Assembly (NCBI GenBank): GCA_963800415.1
Contig: CAWDBS010000077.1
Location: forward strand, 5,025-69,024
DNA length: 64,000 nt
Origin: Palsa-504 sp963800415
Lineage (GTDB): Bacteria > Actinomycetota > Actinomycetes > Streptosporangiales > Streptosporangiaceae
Reading direction: 5' to 3'
Shown: piece by piece, positions 63,808 to 64,000 of the stretch
Layout: every line of letters begins with the position of its first letter
Position numbering within the stretch: position 1 is the first letter of the stretch
Program-made: the position numbers and the translations under genes
The notes under the pieces: model-generated
Told to the model about the DNA's origin: nothing
The model's input: only the letters and a program-made list of their open reading frames with translations
The model's database searches: none

Positions 63808-64000
63808 TCAAAGGTCAGCACGGATGTTACGCAAGGCGAGCTGCATGTCAGCGGCCGTGGAGAAGCGATCGGCGTTGGCTGGAGCGCATGCCTTGATGAG
63901 AAACTCTGCAAGGTCAGGGCTGAGGTCGAAGCGGATCGTTCTCGGGTCGGTCACCGGTTCGCCTGCGATGGGCATCGCATTCGGGAACGGGTGGTGGCCG
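63808..64000 (-). CDS. C-terminal part of a serine/threonine protein kinase (cut by window edge)
   Basis: The last 63 residues before the stop at 63808: GHHPFPNAMPIAGEPVTDPR, then IRFDLSPDLAEFLIKACAPA and RFSTAADMQLALRNIRADL. This is the end of a Hanks-type kinase domain (G-x-x-P-F ... L-x-x-F-L-x-K-A-C-x-P ... R-F-x-T-A). I recall the same ending in NERD-domain kinases, so a PglW/NERD-kinase relative is possible, but the rest lies outside the window. Confidence 0.7.
   Translation of the reverse strand, partial: GHHPFPNAMPIAGEPVTDPRTIRFDLSPDLAEFLIKACAPANADRFSTAADMQLALRNIRADL

Overview
The window is chromosomal DNA of a very high-GC actinomycete. The codon third positions are almost all G or C, starts are often GTG, several starts look leaderless, and the families are typical of filamentous Actinobacteria (PspA/PspAA/PspAB with HtpX, DUF3043, LAL-type LuxR regulator, F420-type PPOX and LLM proteins, DUF3500, DUF2237). 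I lean towards the Streptosporangiales or relatives, but nothing here fixes the genus. I saw no rRNA, tRNA, CRISPR array or phage genes.

Layout. 0-7.3 kb is housekeeping and envelope stress: a PfkB kinase and erpA, then a phage-shock-type block pspA-pspAA-htpX-pspAB on the minus strand, a DUF3043 membrane protein, an aldo/keto reductase, a small conserved protein and an anti-sigma-type ATPase. 7.7-14.5 kb has xylulokinase and xylose isomerase separated by a large palindrome, a DedA-like protein, purine nucleoside phosphorylase, a CDF metal exporter and a DUF3500 protein. 14.5-17.8 kb is a nested mobile element: an IS110-family copy sits inside an ISAzo13-type transposase gene. 17.9-21.2 kb is a compact deoC-aldehyde dehydrogenase-aldehyde dehydrogenase operon for deoxyribose catabolism.

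21.5-32.5 kb is a decayed island. It starts with an IS5-type element, which abuts a headless STAND NTPase/pentapeptide-repeat gene. Then follow frameshifted copies of an aspartate-carbamoyltransferase-like gene, a radical SAM gene, a nitroreductase gene, a module of small membrane protein/NYN-like protein/OmpA-type lipoprotein/membrane protein, and an amidase. Almost every gene there has more than one frameshift, while genes on both sides are intact. The radical SAM, carbamoyltransferase and nitroreductase trio looks like the remains of a small biosynthetic system that I cannot name.

32.8-42.5 kb has an HtrA-type protease, a zinc polyol dehydrogenase, a DUF3054 protein, a truncated LacI reading frame beside a 32-bp palindrome, a GH39-type glycosidase, a GH43-like beta-propeller protein, a sulfotransferase, dodecin, a 5-formyl-THF cyclo-ligase-like protein and a protein of four tandem repeats. 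42.5-54.7 kb has an unusual nitrilase/alpha-beta-hydrolase fusion, a phytoene-dehydrogenase-like FAD protein, two flavin/F420 enzymes, two paralogous unknown proteins, and a hydrolase/nitrilase-remnant/rhodanese operon beside a LAL regulator.

54.8-64 kb holds a catabolic locus: Rieske oxygenase, glutathione peroxidase, acyl-CoA-dehydrogenase-like enzyme, a DAO-type FAD oxidoreductase (frameshifted), a cupin and an aldo/keto reductase. Two nearly identical TetR-like operators control its promoters, so these genes probably form one regulon. A Ski2-like helicase with a frameshift in motif VI and the C-terminus of a Ser/Thr kinase close the window.
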